Of a stretch of 64,000 nt of DNA, positions 24,131 through 32,638 are shown one piece after another (within the stretch, counting starts at the first letter, position 1; each line of letters starts with the position of its first letter). Made by a program: the position numbers and the translations under genes. This DNA is from Bradyrhizobium diazoefficiens (lineage in GTDB: Bacteria > Pseudomonadota > Alphaproteobacteria > Rhizobiales > Xanthobacteraceae), in the NCBI RefSeq assembly GCF_018129965.1, contig NZ_JAFCKW010000013.1:91452-155451 (forward strand), given 5' to 3'. A model generated the notes under the pieces. That model saw nothing but the letters and a program-made list of their open reading frames with translations. It did no database searches and was not told the DNA's origin.

Positions 24131-25104
24131 TGAAGCGTTGGATTGCGATCGTCGTCATCGTTCTGGTCGCCATGGCCGTGCCGCAGGTCCTGAATCCGTC
24201 AGGGTACTGGATGCGCGTCTTCACGCTGACGCTGCTGTTTGCCGCGATGGCGCAGGCGTGGAACCTGATCGGCGGTCTCGCCAATCAGCTCTCGCTCGGT
24301 CACGCTGCATTTTTCGGGATCGGCGCCTATACCTCGACGATCCTGCTGCTGAAATTCGGCATCAGTCCGTGGATCGGTATGTTCGCCGCCGGGGCGCTCG
24401 GCGGCCTGGCCGCGCTCGTCATCGCGGTTCCGACCATGCGGCTGCAGGGCCACTATTTTGCGCTGGCAACGCTCGCCTTCGGCGAGGTGGCGCGTGTGAT
24501 CGCCAATGTCTGGACCTCGCTGACCGGCGGGCCAGGCGGGCTCTCCGTGCCGTTCGTCCCGCCGAGCTTCGCTGCCTATTCGTTCAAGCAGCTGCTTCCT
24601 CATGCTTACATCGCGCTTGTTGCGCTCATCATCGTCACGGTGATCTTCGAGGTCATCCGTCGCGGTGCGATGGGATACCGTCTGCGTGCCATCCGCGAGA
24701 ATGCGGCGGCTGCCGAGGTGATCGGCATCGACACCACCAAGGTCAAACTGCAGACCGCCGTGATCTCGGGCGTGCTGACGGCCATGCTGGGAACGCTGTT
24801 TGCGCAGGTTGCGGTGTTCTTCGATCCCGACACGGCGTTCAGCGCGGCGTCGATCTCGATCCGGGTCGCCCTGATCGCCATCATCGGCGGCGTCGGCACC
24901 GCCGTCGGCCCGATCCTCGGCGCGTTCTTCATCGTGCCGATCGAGGAGTTGATGAACGATCTGTTCTCTTCGGGTGCGGCAGGCCTGTCGCAACTGATCT
25001 TCGGCGTCATCCTGATCGTGGTGATTCTATGGCGTCCCCGCGGACTCGTGACCATCTTCGAGGCGCTGCGCGCCCGGCTTCAGGGCAGGGGAGCGCAATC
25101 ATGA
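24130..25104 (+). CDS. Branched-chain-type ABC permease, LivM family
   Basis: 324 residues. It has the LivM features AWNLIGGLANQLSLGHAAFFGIGAYT near the start, a MRLQGHYFALATLAFGEVAR loop, and the ATPase-coupling AIRENAAAAEVIGIDTTKVKL. The start ATG shares its A with the livH-type stop codon (TGATG). The subunit pairs with the LivH-type protein in the membrane. Confidence 0.92.
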   Translation: MKRWIAIVVIVLVAMAVPQVLNPSGYWMRVFTLTLLFAAMAQAWNLIGGLANQLSLGHAAFFGIGAYTSTILLLKFGISPWIGMFAAGALGGLAALVIAVPTMRLQGHYFALATLAFGEVARVIANVWTSLTGGPGGLSVPFVPPSFAAYSFKQLLPHAYIALVALIIVTVIFEVIRRGAMGYRLRAIRENAAAAEVIGIDTTKVKLQTAVISGVLTAMLGTLFAQVAVFFDPDTAFSAASISIRVALIAIIGGVGTAVGPILGAFFIVPIEELMNDLFSSGAAGLSQLIFGVILIVVILWRPRGLVTIFEALRARLQGRGAQS

Positions 25105-25826
25105 CGATCCTTGACGTGCGCGGCATCTCGCGACGCTTCGGCGGTCTCCAGGCGCTGTCGGATGTGACTTTCTCGGTTCCGAAAGGGCAGATCGTCGGGC
25201 TCATCGGACCGAACGGTGCCGGCAAGACCACCTTTTTCAGCACGCTATGCGGGCTGATCAAACCGGACTCCGGCGCGATCATGCTCGATGGCACCAGCAT
25301 CGTCGGACAGAAGCCGCACAAGGTAGCCGGTCTCGGCATGACCAAGACCTTCCAGAACGTGGCGCTGTTTGCCGAAAGTTCGGTGCTCGACAACGTGCTG
25401 ACGGCGGGTTTGTTGCGCCACGACGTGGAGAAGGCGCGGGAGCGGGCACTGGCTTGCCTAGACCGCGTCGGCCTCAGATCGGTCGCGCACAAGATGGCCG
25501 GCAATCTGTCGTTTCCGGAGCGGGCGCGGGTCGAGCTTGCGCGCGCATTGTGCACGGATCCCAAGGTTCTGCTGCTCGACGAGGTCATGGCGGCGCTCAA
25601 TCCCGTCGAAATGCAGGAGATCATGGACCTGATCCGCCAGCTTCGCGATGACGGCATCACCTTGCTCGTCGTCGAACATCACATGCGTGCCATCATGGCG
25701 ATCTGCGATCGCATCCTCGTTCTGAACTTCGGTCGTCTCCTCGCCGACGGCTCTCCGCGCGAAGTCGCGAACGACCCTGTCGTGATCGAGGCCTATCTTG
25801 GACGTTCCGCGGAGGGCCACGTATGA
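25101..25826 (+). CDS. Branched-chain-type ABC ATPase, LivG family
   Basis: 241 residues. Walker A is GPNGAGKTT (about 37-45) and Walker B is VLLLDEVMAALNP. The signature loop reads LSFPERARVELARAL, where LivG proteins more commonly have LSYGEQ or LSFGEQ, so the usual G-E/Q pair is replaced by P-E. The switch histidine is seen in VVEHHMRAI. The gene starts four bases inside the end of the LivM-type gene. It energises import together with the LivF-type ATPase. Confidence 0.9.
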   Translation: MTILDVRGISRRFGGLQALSDVTFSVPKGQIVGLIGPNGAGKTTFFSTLCGLIKPDSGAIMLDGTSIVGQKPHKVAGLGMTKTFQNVALFAESSVLDNVLTAGLLRHDVEKARERALACLDRVGLRSVAHKMAGNLSFPERARVELARALCTDPKVLLLDEVMAALNPVEMQEIMDLIRQLRDDGITLLVVEHHMRAIMAICDRILVLNFGRLLADGSPREVANDPVVIEAYLGRSAEGHV

Positions 25827-26545
25827 TCCCCGCTCAGCCATTGCTCGAGATCAAGGCCCTCAATGCCGGTTACGGCGGCATCGAGGTTCTTCATGATATC
25901 GATATCGAGATGCAGGAGGGCGAGTTCGTCTGCATCATCGGTGCAAATACGGCGGGTAAGAGCACGATCCTGCGCGCGATCTCGCGCCTTGTCCCGAATG
26001 TCCGGGGTACTCTGCGGTTCAAGGGCGTCGATCTCGCCGCGCGTACGGCGCATGACATCCCGTCGCTGGGCATCGCCCATGTTCCGGAGGGGCGTCACGT
26101 CTTTCCGGACATGAGTGTCGAGGAAAACCTGATGCTGGGCGCCTTCACCGCCCGCAAATCCACCGATTTGAAGCAGCGGATGGAGCGTATCTTCGAGCTG
26201 TTTCCGCGTACGCGGGAGCGGCGGGCCCAACTCGCCGGCACATTGTCCGGCGGCGAGCAGCAGATGGTTGCGGTCGGCCGTGCATTGATGCTGCAGCCCA
26301 AATTGCTGCTGCTCGATGAACCCAGCCACGGGCTTGCCCCAAAGGTCGTGGAGGAGATGCATGATGCGTTCGTGAAGATTCATCAGGGCGGCACTTCCAT
26401 TCTGCTCGTGGAGCAGAATGTCGGCCTCGCCCTGGATGTCGCCGCACGCGGATATGTCCTGGAAAGCGGCCGTGTCACACTCAAGGGCACGTCCGCCGAG
26501 TTGAATGCGAATCCGGCCGTTCGCGCTGCCTATCTCGGTATCTGA
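25823..26545 (+). CDS. Branched-chain-type ABC ATPase, LivF family
   Basis: 240 residues. Walker A is GANTAGKST, where most LivF proteins have GANGAGKT/S; the fixed GxxxxGK(S/T) pattern is kept. The LSGGEQQMVAVGRAL signature, LLLLDEPSHGLAP Walker B and VEQNVGLALDVAARGYVLESG (LivF-type, with the switch region) are all intact. It overlaps the LivG-type gene by four bases. Confidence 0.9.
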   Translation: MIPAQPLLEIKALNAGYGGIEVLHDIDIEMQEGEFVCIIGANTAGKSTILRAISRLVPNVRGTLRFKGVDLAARTAHDIPSLGIAHVPEGRHVFPDMSVEENLMLGAFTARKSTDLKQRMERIFELFPRTRERRAQLAGTLSGGEQQMVAVGRALMLQPKLLLLDEPSHGLAPKVVEEMHDAFVKIHQGGTSILLVEQNVGLALDVAARGYVLESGRVTLKGTSAELNANPAVRAAYLGI

Positions 26546-26597
26546 CCGAAGGGCAGGCGAGGGCAACCGACCAATCCCAGCAAGAAGGAGCCACGAT

Positions 26598-27002
26598 ATG
26601 AGCTACGATCAGACGATTACCCTCGGCGGCCTGTTCGATGAAGGCCTGAAGACGCGTCGCGAAGTTCTCGGCACCGCCTATGTCGACAAGTCGATCGAGG
26701 CCGCCAATGATTTCATGATGGCGTTCCAGCACATCACCACCGAATGGTGCTGGGGATACGCCTGGAACCGTCCGGGCCTCGATCAAAAAACCCGCAGCAT
26801 GTTGAACCTGGCGATGTTGACCGCGCTCAATCGCTCGCCCGAAATCAAGCTGCACACGCGCGGCGCCATCAATAACGGCGTCACGGTCGAGGAGATCAAG
26901 GAAGTCCTGCTGCATGCGACCGTCTATTGCGGCATTCCGGCGGGGCTGGACGCCTTCAAGGCGGCGAATGAAGTCCTCAAGGAAATGGGACAGGTCAAGT
27001 AA
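26598..27002 (+). CDS. Carboxymuconolactone decarboxylase family protein
   Basis: 134 residues, the standard length for a single-domain CMD protein. The core HTRGAINNGVTVEEIKEVLLHATVYCGIPAGLDAF matches the 4-carboxymuconolactone decarboxylase signature, with Glu, His and Tyr at usual positions. The AhpD-type CxxC peroxidase pair is absent, so a decarboxylase/isomerase role on a gamma-lactone is more likely than antioxidant activity. AAGGAG precedes the ATG at 26598. It is last in the transporter operon and suggests that the imported compound enters a protocatechuate-like lower pathway. Confidence 0.85.
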   Translation: MSYDQTITLGGLFDEGLKTRREVLGTAYVDKSIEAANDFMMAFQHITTEWCWGYAWNRPGLDQKTRSMLNLAMLTALNRSPEIKLHTRGAINNGVTVEEIKEVLLHATVYCGIPAGLDAFKAANEVLKEMGQVK

Positions 27003-27243
27003 CTTTCGGCTTGAAGCGTCCGAGGCCGCGATCGTCGACTGCGTTGTTCAAATCAGTTTTGCTGCGCTGGCATGGCCAGCGCAGCGCGTCCTGAAACCAG
27101 CTTTCGCAGCCGGCAGCGGCACGTGAGTTATTGAGGAATCGGGGCGAATCGCGGATGCCGCGCAGCGGTCCGGCGGTCGCCCTCTACTGTGCATGGGGTT
27201 GTTTTGAACGTTTCCGGTGCTGCGAGGCAACTGCCTCGTCGCG

Positions 27244-28011
27244 TCAGGCTCGCCTGAACGGCGCGACCTCGATCCCCGCATTTTTCAACGCTTGGCGCAG
27301 CGTGCGCGCGATTTCGACGGCGCCGTGCGTGTCGCCGTGGATGCACACGGTATCCGTGCGCATCTTGATCGCCTTGCCGGTGACCGAGACCACCGCACCG
27401 TCCTGCACCATCCTCACCACGCGATCGGCGATCGCCTTGGCATCGTGCAGCACCGCGCCGGGCTTCTTGCGCGAGACGAGGTTGCCGTCGTCCTCATAGG
27501 CGCGGTCGGCGAACACCTCGTGCACCATCGGCAGGTTGGCCTCTTCGCCGGCCTTCACCAGTTTCGAATTGGCGAGCACGACGAAGGTCAGGCCGGGATC
27601 GACCGCCTTGATGCCGGCGGCGATTGCTTTAGCCGTCATGTCGTCCTCGCAGGCGACATTCGAGAGCGCACCATGCGCCTTCACATGCGTCACTTTGTGG
27701 CCGGCCGCGGTCGCGATCGCCTGCAGCGCACCGATCTGGTAGGCGACGAGGTTCTCGATCTCCGAGGCCTTGAGGCCCGCGATCGGATGCCGGCCGAAGC
27801 CGTGCAGATCGCGGTAGCCGGGATGCGCGCCGACGGAAACGCCGCGCGCCTTCGCCAGTTCGACCGTCCGGCGCATGATATCGGGATCACCGGCATGGAA
27901 ACCGCAGGCGACGTTGACCGAGCTTGCCAGGTCGATCATGGCGGCGTCGTTGCCCATCTCCCACGCGCCAAAACCTTCGCCGAGGTCGCAATTGAGATCG
28001 ATCGTCTTCAT
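27244..28011 (-). CDS. pxpA: 5-oxoprolinase subunit PxpA (LamB/YcsF family)
   Basis: 255 residues. The LamB/YcsF fold starts MKTIDLNCDLGEGFGAWEMG and contains NVACGFHAGDPDIM, the conserved GAHPGYRDLHGFGR, and VKAHGALSN, with Asp/His residues of a TIM-barrel active site. PxpA with PxpB and PxpC hydrolyses 5-oxoproline (pyroglutamate) to glutamate using ATP. It lies 32 bases after pxpC in the order pxpB-pxpC-pxpA on the minus strand. GGAGAG ahead of the ATG gives a good ribosome site. Confidence 0.93.
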   Translation of the reverse strand: MKTIDLNCDLGEGFGAWEMGNDAAMIDLASSVNVACGFHAGDPDIMRRTVELAKARGVSVGAHPGYRDLHGFGRHPIAGLKASEIENLVAYQIGALQAIATAAGHKVTHVKAHGALSNVACEDDMTAKAIAAGIKAVDPGLTFVVLANSKLVKAGEEANLPMVHEVFADRAYEDDGNLVSRKKPGAVLHDAKAIADRVVRMVQDGAVVSVTGKAIKMRTDTVCIHGDTHGAVEIARTLRQALKNAGIEVAPFRRA

Positions 28012-28043
28012 CGGGTGCTCTCCGCCTTGGGTGGTCGTGTCGT

Positions 28044-29081
28044 TTACGGCTCCGCCATGACCTGCCAGGTCCCGGCATCCACGGCGCTCACAGCATAGCC
28101 TGCAACGTTGGCATCGCTGAGCGCCTCGATATTCAGCTCGACCGTGTCGCAGCCGCGCAGGCGGTCCGGCAGGCTCCGGATCAGTTGGGCGAATTTGCGC
28201 GCCTCGTCCTGGGCCTCGACCATGCTGACGGCCTTGAAGCGGAACGCGGTTCCCGCCGAGGTCTGCGCGAGGCGGCCGACATCGGCCGTGATCACGGTTG
28301 CGATCTTGGGATAGCCGCCGGAGGTGCCGCGATCCATCATCAGCGCAATCGGCGAGCCGTTGCCGGGCACCTGGATGCTGCCATTGACGGTGCCGTCGGA
28401 CACGATGTTGTGGCCGTGCAGATGCTTGATCGCGGGGCCCTCGAGCCGGTAGCCCATGCGGTCGGAGGTCGCCGAGATCTTCCACTCACTGTCGAGGAAC
28501 AGCGCCTTGTTGGCGTCATCGAACTCGTCGTCCTGCGGTCCGAGCAGGACGCGGATCGGGCCGCTCACCGGCTTCGGCAGCTCGATGCGCAGCTCGGGCG
28601 CTCCGCTCGCGGCATCGATGGTGAATTCGTCGCCGGCCTGGAGCGGACGCGGGTAGGGGCTGCCGAGCCCGGCCCGGGCGTTCACCGCGAGGCTGCCGAA
28701 CACCAGATCGCCCTTAATGGCGCCTTCGATCGCCAGATAGCTGAACGCGCCGCCCCGGGCAAAACCCAGCGCCAGCGTCTCGCCGTCCTTCAGCGTCAAC
28801 GATGTGTCCATCGCCACCGGCTTCCCGGCGACATCCGCATTGCGCGGTGCGCCCGCGATCGCGACACGCACGGCGCCGTCACGGGCGGTGAAGGTGGCGC
28901 CGAACGGACCGATCTCGACGGCGGCTGCGAACGGCGCGTTGCCAACGAGCGTGTTCGCCGCCGCGAGCGACAGCCGGTCCATGGCTCCGCTGACCGTGAG
29001 GCCATAGCGCTGCGCCCCAAAACGTCCGCCGTCCTGGACGGAGCTTGCAGGCCCAATGGAGGCGACGACGAGCCGGCTCAT
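28044..29081 (-). CDS. pxpC: 5-oxoprolinase subunit PxpC (KipA-type, biotin-dependent carboxyltransferase-like fold)
   Basis: 345 residues. It opens with ASIGPASSVQDGGRFGAQRYGLTVSGAMDRL, the AHS2/KipA pattern. Later segments include RVLLGPQDDEF, SDRMGYRLEGPAI and SIQVPGNGSPIALMMDRGTSGGYPKIATVI, all conserved in this subunit. It overlaps the pxpB stop by four bases. Confidence 0.93.
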   Translation of the reverse strand: MSRLVVASIGPASSVQDGGRFGAQRYGLTVSGAMDRLSLAAANTLVGNAPFAAAVEIGPFGATFTARDGAVRVAIAGAPRNADVAGKPVAMDTSLTLKDGETLALGFARGGAFSYLAIEGAIKGDLVFGSLAVNARAGLGSPYPRPLQAGDEFTIDAASGAPELRIELPKPVSGPIRVLLGPQDDEFDDANKALFLDSEWKISATSDRMGYRLEGPAIKHLHGHNIVSDGTVNGSIQVPGNGSPIALMMDRGTSGGYPKIATVITADVGRLAQTSAGTAFRFKAVSMVEAQDEARKFAQLIRSLPDRLRGCDTVELNIEALSDANVAGYAVSAVDAGTWQVMAEP

Positions 29082-29809
29082 GCCACCACCTGTTCGGCGA
29101 CGATCTCGCCGGCTTCCGCGGCGCGGTCGAGGTCCTCGAAGGACTTGTGGTCGATGGCGAAAAACGTCACGCGATCACCGGGTTCGGTGAGGAACGTCGG
29201 CGTCCGGTGGAGCTGATAGGTTCGCACAGGCGTGCGTCCTAGCAAGTGCCAGCCGCTCGGCGCCGCCAGGCATTGGATCCCGGCCTGGACGCCGCCGATG
29301 GAGATGGTGCCGGCGGGCGTCAACAGTCGCGGAGATTGTCGCCGGGACATGTGCAGGGATTTGTCGAGACCGCTGAGATAGGACCAGCCCGGCGTGAATC
29401 CGATCATGGCAACCCGGTAGTCGCCCCCGGAATGGCGGGCGACGATGTCGTCGGGCGTGGTGTTCAGCGCCTTGGCGACGTCCTCAAGGTCGATGCCGTG
29501 CTCGCCGCCATAGGCAACGGGGATGCGCCACCGCCGCGCCCGGGTCGCCGGCGGCAACGGCTGGCTGGCGATCGGGAGGATCTCTGCGCCGAGCGCGTCG
29601 AAGCCGATCTTCTCGGGATCGTAGTGCACCAGCAGCGAGCGATAGGTCGGTACGGTCTCGGTGATACCGTCGATGGGGCTTGCCGCGAGCGCCTTGTCGA
29701 GCGCGAGCACGCGCTCGTTGGCGGCGTCGTCGATGGTGCGGCTGAACTCGACCGTGACGGCACTGTCGCCACTGGGCAAAAGGCGGGGCGGGGGAAGCGT
29801 CGCGGCCAT
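29078..29809 (-). CDS. pxpB: 5-oxoprolinase subunit PxpB (KipI-type)
   Basis: 243 residues. AHS1/KipI-type features are LPSGDSAVTVEFS near the start, VPTYRSLLVHYDP, the PVAYGGEHGIDLEDVA segment, and GFTPGWSYLSGLD, GTISIGGVQAGIQ and PSGWHLLGRTP at the end. The ATG at 29809 puts conserved sequence within a few residues; the longer frame to 29944 shows no similarity to the family. It is first in the pxpBCA operon and divergent from the RraA-family gene. Confidence 0.92.
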   Translation of the reverse strand: MAATLPPPRLLPSGDSAVTVEFSRTIDDAANERVLALDKALAASPIDGITETVPTYRSLLVHYDPEKIGFDALGAEILPIASQPLPPATRARRWRIPVAYGGEHGIDLEDVAKALNTTPDDIVARHSGGDYRVAMIGFTPGWSYLSGLDKSLHMSRRQSPRLLTPAGTISIGGVQAGIQCLAAPSGWHLLGRTPVRTYQLHRTPTFLTEPGDRVTFFAIDHKSFEDLDRAAEAGEIVAEQVVA

Positions 29810-29915
29810 ATGTGTCGAAATCGGGCTTCTCAGGAATGCGGGCTCAGCCTTGAAGTCCGCTTCTCCCTGCTTCGCGTAATTGCGCCCGCAAGTCCAATAA
29901 ATTAATGCAAGGGGG

Positions 29916-29938
29916 CGCGATAAACCCTTGTTATCGCG
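29916..29938. promoter_or_regulatory. Perfect inverted repeat between pxpB and the RraA-family gene, candidate operator
   Basis: CGCGATAA and TTATCGCG flank a 7-base spacer (ACCCTTG). A further overlapping pattern, GTTATCGCGTCGCATAAC (29930-29947), has inverted ends GTTAT/ATAAC. The site lies in the 233-base divergent promoter region. Confidence 0.5.
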
Positions 29939-30042
29939 TCGCATAACATCCCACCGGCCCTGCGTTCTTGGACCTTGACGGCAGGCGCCCGGCTCGCAAG
30001 ATGCGCCCGCACTTTCCCGCCATCCGGAGCTCGTCTGTTTCC

Positions 30043-30741
30043 ATGTCGCTGTCCCCCGAAGCCCGCAAGACCCTCGCCGGCATCACCACTGCCACCATCA
30101 CCACGGTCCTGCTGAAGAAGGGCCTGCGCAACGTCTGGATGCGCGGCGCGCGCCCGCTGCGCCCGGGCCTGCCGCGTCTGGTGGGACCCGCCTTCACGCT
30201 GCGCTTCGTGCCGGCGCGCGAGGATCTGGCGACCCCGGAATCCTGGTCGTCGCCGATCTCGACCCGCACCGCGATCGAGGCAATGCCCGAGGGGTGCATC
30301 GCCGTGGTCGACGCCATGGGCATCACCGATGCCGGCATCTTCGGTGACATCCTCTGCGCGCGCATGATGAAGCGCGGCGTCACCGCGCTCGTCACCGACG
30401 GCGTGGTGCGTGACGTCGAGGGCGTGCTCGGCACCAACCTGCCGGTGTGGTGCGACGGCTATGCCGCGCCGCCCTCCGTGGCGGGCCTCACCTTCGTCGG
30501 CTGGGGCGAGCCGATCGGCTGTGGCGGCGTCGCGGTGTTCCCGAACGACATCGTGGTTGCCGACCAGGATGGCTGCGTGCTGATCCCGCAGGCGATGCTC
30601 GACCACGTGCTCAATGAGGGCGTCGAGCAGGAGCGTATGGAAGCCTGGATCGTCAACGAGGTGAACAACGGCGCGGTACTGCCGGGCCTCTATCCCATGA
30701 ATGCCGAGACCAAGGCGCGCTACGCCGCCAGCAAGAAGTAA
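30043..30741 (+). CDS. RraA-family protein (HMG aldolase / oxaloacetate decarboxylase type)
   Basis: 232 residues. It shows the RraA fold: TATITTVLLKKGLRNVWMRGARPL, then GPAFTLRFVPARED, a Mg/pyruvate site AGIFGDILCARMMKRGVTALVTDGVVRDVEGV, and VFPNDIVVADQDGCVLIP. In bacteria the same fold serves as 4-hydroxy-4-methyl-2-oxoglutarate aldolase, oxaloacetate decarboxylase or RNase E regulator; the conserved G-x3-RNase-independent residues GxxxDxxxRD favour the aldolase type. The ATG at 30043 is chosen; an ATG at 30001 would add 14 residues. A cupin follows 23 bases downstream. Confidence 0.8.
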   Translation: MSLSPEARKTLAGITTATITTVLLKKGLRNVWMRGARPLRPGLPRLVGPAFTLRFVPAREDLATPESWSSPISTRTAIEAMPEGCIAVVDAMGITDAGIFGDILCARMMKRGVTALVTDGVVRDVEGVLGTNLPVWCDGYAAPPSVAGLTFVGWGEPIGCGGVAVFPNDIVVADQDGCVLIPQAMLDHVLNEGVEQERMEAWIVNEVNNGAVLPGLYPMNAETKARYAASKK

Positions 30742-30764
30742 CCGACAACACGCGAGGACGTCCC

Positions 30765-31169
30765 ATGGAAATCACCGTTGCAGGCACGCGGCCGACCCGC
30801 CGCGCGCCCAAGGAACATTTCACCGGCACCGTGTTGCAGGATCCCGTGATCATGGCGCCCGCGCCGGCACGGCTGAATTGCTCGCGCGTCACCTTCGAGC
30901 CGGGCGCGCGCACCAACTGGCACCACCATCCGCTCGGGCAGACGCTCTATGTGATCTCGGGAGTGGGGCGTGTGCAGACCAGGGGTGGCCCGATCCGCGA
31001 GATCCGCCCCGGCGACACCGTCTGGATTCCGCCGGGCGAATTGCATTGGCACGGCGCAACGCCTGACAACAGCATGTGCCACATCGCGATGCAGGAAGCG
31101 CTCGACGGCGTGTTCTCGACCTGGCTGGAGCCGGTGACGGACGCCGAATACGGCGCGCCGCTGGGCTAG
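30765..31169 (+). CDS. Small cupin-domain protein
   Basis: 134 residues, a single cupin barrel. Motif 1 is EPGARTNWHHHPLGQTLYVISG with metal-binding His/His and Glu-equivalent Gln; motif 2 is RPGDTVWIPPGELHWHGA with the third His. This pattern is common in small cupins related to quercetinase- or carboxymuconolactone-associated proteins. The function is not known. It sits in a two-gene operon with the RraA-family gene, divergent from pxpBCA. Confidence 0.85.
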   Translation: MEITVAGTRPTRRAPKEHFTGTVLQDPVIMAPAPARLNCSRVTFEPGARTNWHHHPLGQTLYVISGVGRVQTRGGPIREIRPGDTVWIPPGELHWHGATPDNSMCHIAMQEALDGVFSTWLEPVTDAEYGAPLG

Positions 31170-31246
31170 CTCTGCTCCCGGGACAATCGCTGGTCCCGGC
31201 TCAGCGGCGCGTCATGATATGCCGCGCCGCGCCCGGGACACGAGAT

Positions 31247-31597
31247 CTACTGCCGCTCGGCGGTCCACGTTCCCGTGCACAGGGCGCCATGCCATGTGCC
31301 GGAGCCGGAGGTGCCGCTGAGCCGGCCGTAGCCGACGGCGCGCTTGATGCCGGTGCTCAGGGTGACGTTGATGCTGCCGGCATCCGCCACGCGCCCGGAC
31401 GCCGTCACCATCGCGCTGCTCGAGGCGATCTGGCCGTTGGCGATGCCGATCGCAACGGTCGCGCCGTTGCCGCAGGTCTCGCTCGACGACGAGATGCGGA
31501 CATTCCAGGCGCCGTCGAAGGTGCTGGCGCTCGCCTGTGCGGCCGGCAGCGCGATGGCGACGATCGTGGCAAAAAGGCATTTGCGAAACGCATTCAT
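31247..31597 (-). CDS. Small secreted hypothetical protein
   Basis: 116 residues from the ATG at 31597. A signal peptide (about 1-25: MNAFRKCLFATIVAIALPAA) is followed by FDGAWNVRISSSSETCGNGATVAIGIANGQIAS and SGTSGSGTWHGALCTGTWTAERQ, with two Cys that could pair. The FDGxWxV opening and closing W-x-A pattern resemble small secreted proteins frequent in Bradyrhizobium, but no function is known. The longer open frame starts 13 codons upstream. Confidence 0.7.
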   Translation of the reverse strand: MNAFRKCLFATIVAIALPAAQASASTFDGAWNVRISSSSETCGNGATVAIGIANGQIASSSAMVTASGRVADAGSINVTLSTGIKRAVGYGRLSGTSGSGTWHGALCTGTWTAERQ

Positions 31598-31726
31598 GGC
31601 GCGCCCCTGTGGTTGAACATGGGGGCATCGTGTCATGGGCGAGGAGCCGCGGATGTGAGGGTGGTCACGCCGGAAGGGGCCTTGTGAGATGGCTCACCCT
31701 TGCGGACGGTCCGGCGGACAAAGCAG

Positions 31727-31750
31727 AAGGGGCCCTTGCGCGGCCCCTTT
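31727..31750 (-). terminator. Terminator hairpin after the DUF2147-type gene
   Basis: An 8-bp stem AAGGGGCC/GGCCCCTT with a 7-base loop lies 28 bases past the stop of the minus-strand gene. On the minus strand it is followed by CTGCTTTG. Confidence 0.6.
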
Positions 31751-31777
31751 CGTCGCCATCGAACGTCGAGCCTCGGC

Positions 31778-32638
31778 TCAGTTCACCCGCGTCCAGGTCT
31801 GGCCGCCGCAGAACATGCCGCCGAAGGCGCAGCCCTGCACGCGCAGCCGATCGGTGCCCTTCAATGCGATGGTGGAATCGTAGGTCGAGCCGGTGTTGGG
31901 ATCGAGGATGCGGCCAGACCATTTCTGGTCCTTGCCGGGCTTCATGTTGATCAGGACCTGCTCGCCATTCTGGTTCGATTTGCTGTCGACCGAATAGCCG
32001 CAGAGATTGTTGCCGCACTGCTCGATGCGGACCTTGCCTTCCTTCTCCTCGGTGAGCCACACGCCGAGCGGCGAATTGGGATCGCGCGTCGGCGCGGAGG
32101 CGGGAGCCGGGGGGGCGATGGCAGCGGATTGAACGGGGGCGGGCGCAGGTGCCGGGGCGGGAGGCGGCGTTGGGGCCGCCGGCTGAACAGCAGCTATTGC
32201 CGGGGTTGGCGGCGGAGGCGGTGCGGGCGGGACAGCGGCGACCGTCGGGGCGGCGCTCGGGGCCGGTTGAGGCGGCGGCACCATCGCGTTTTCGGCCGGA
32301 GCAGCGTTTGCCGTGGCGGCCGGAGGCGCCGCGACCGCGGGAGCCTGGGTCTGTTCGGCCGCCGGAGCCGCTGGTGCGGGGACCGCCGCGGGGCTGGTCG
32401 GCTGCGGATCGGACTTGGCCTGTTGAGGTGCCTGCGGGTCGGCTTTCGGAGCCCCCTTGGCATCATTCTTGGCCTTCTTCGCCTTGCCCTGGCCGGTGTT
32501 GTCGTACACGCCGGGGATCGACACCGTCCCGCGGTCGGGATCGATGCGGATGGTTCGCCCGCCGTAATCGAAGGTGTACTGCGCCTGCGCGGCGGTGCTT
32601 GCCAAAAGGAATGCGGCGGCAGCCAACAGCTTCCTCAT
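31778..32638 (-). CDS. Secreted protein with Pro/Ala-rich linker and DUF2147 domain
   Basis: 286 residues from ATG 32638. A signal peptide (MRKLLAAAAFLLASTAAQAQ) is followed by a short YTFDYGGRTIRIDPDRGTVSIPGVYD segment, then about 130 residues of Pro/Ala-rich low-complexity sequence (about 55-190). The C-terminal ~90 residues, beginning SPLGVWLTEEKEGKVRIEQCGNNLCGYSVDSK and ending GCAFGGMFCGGQTWTRVN, match the DUF2147 pattern. The domain is periplasmic or secreted in many proteobacteria; its function is unknown. The linker could span peptidoglycan. Confidence 0.82.
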   Translation of the reverse strand: MRKLLAAAAFLLASTAAQAQYTFDYGGRTIRIDPDRGTVSIPGVYDNTGQGKAKKAKNDAKGAPKADPQAPQQAKSDPQPTSPAAVPAPAAPAAEQTQAPAVAAPPAATANAAPAENAMVPPPQPAPSAAPTVAAVPPAPPPPPTPAIAAVQPAAPTPPPAPAPAPAPVQSAAIAPPAPASAPTRDPNSPLGVWLTEEKEGKVRIEQCGNNLCGYSVDSKSNQNGEQVLINMKPGKDQKWSGRILDPNTGSTYDSTIALKGTDRLRVQGCAFGGMFCGGQTWTRVN

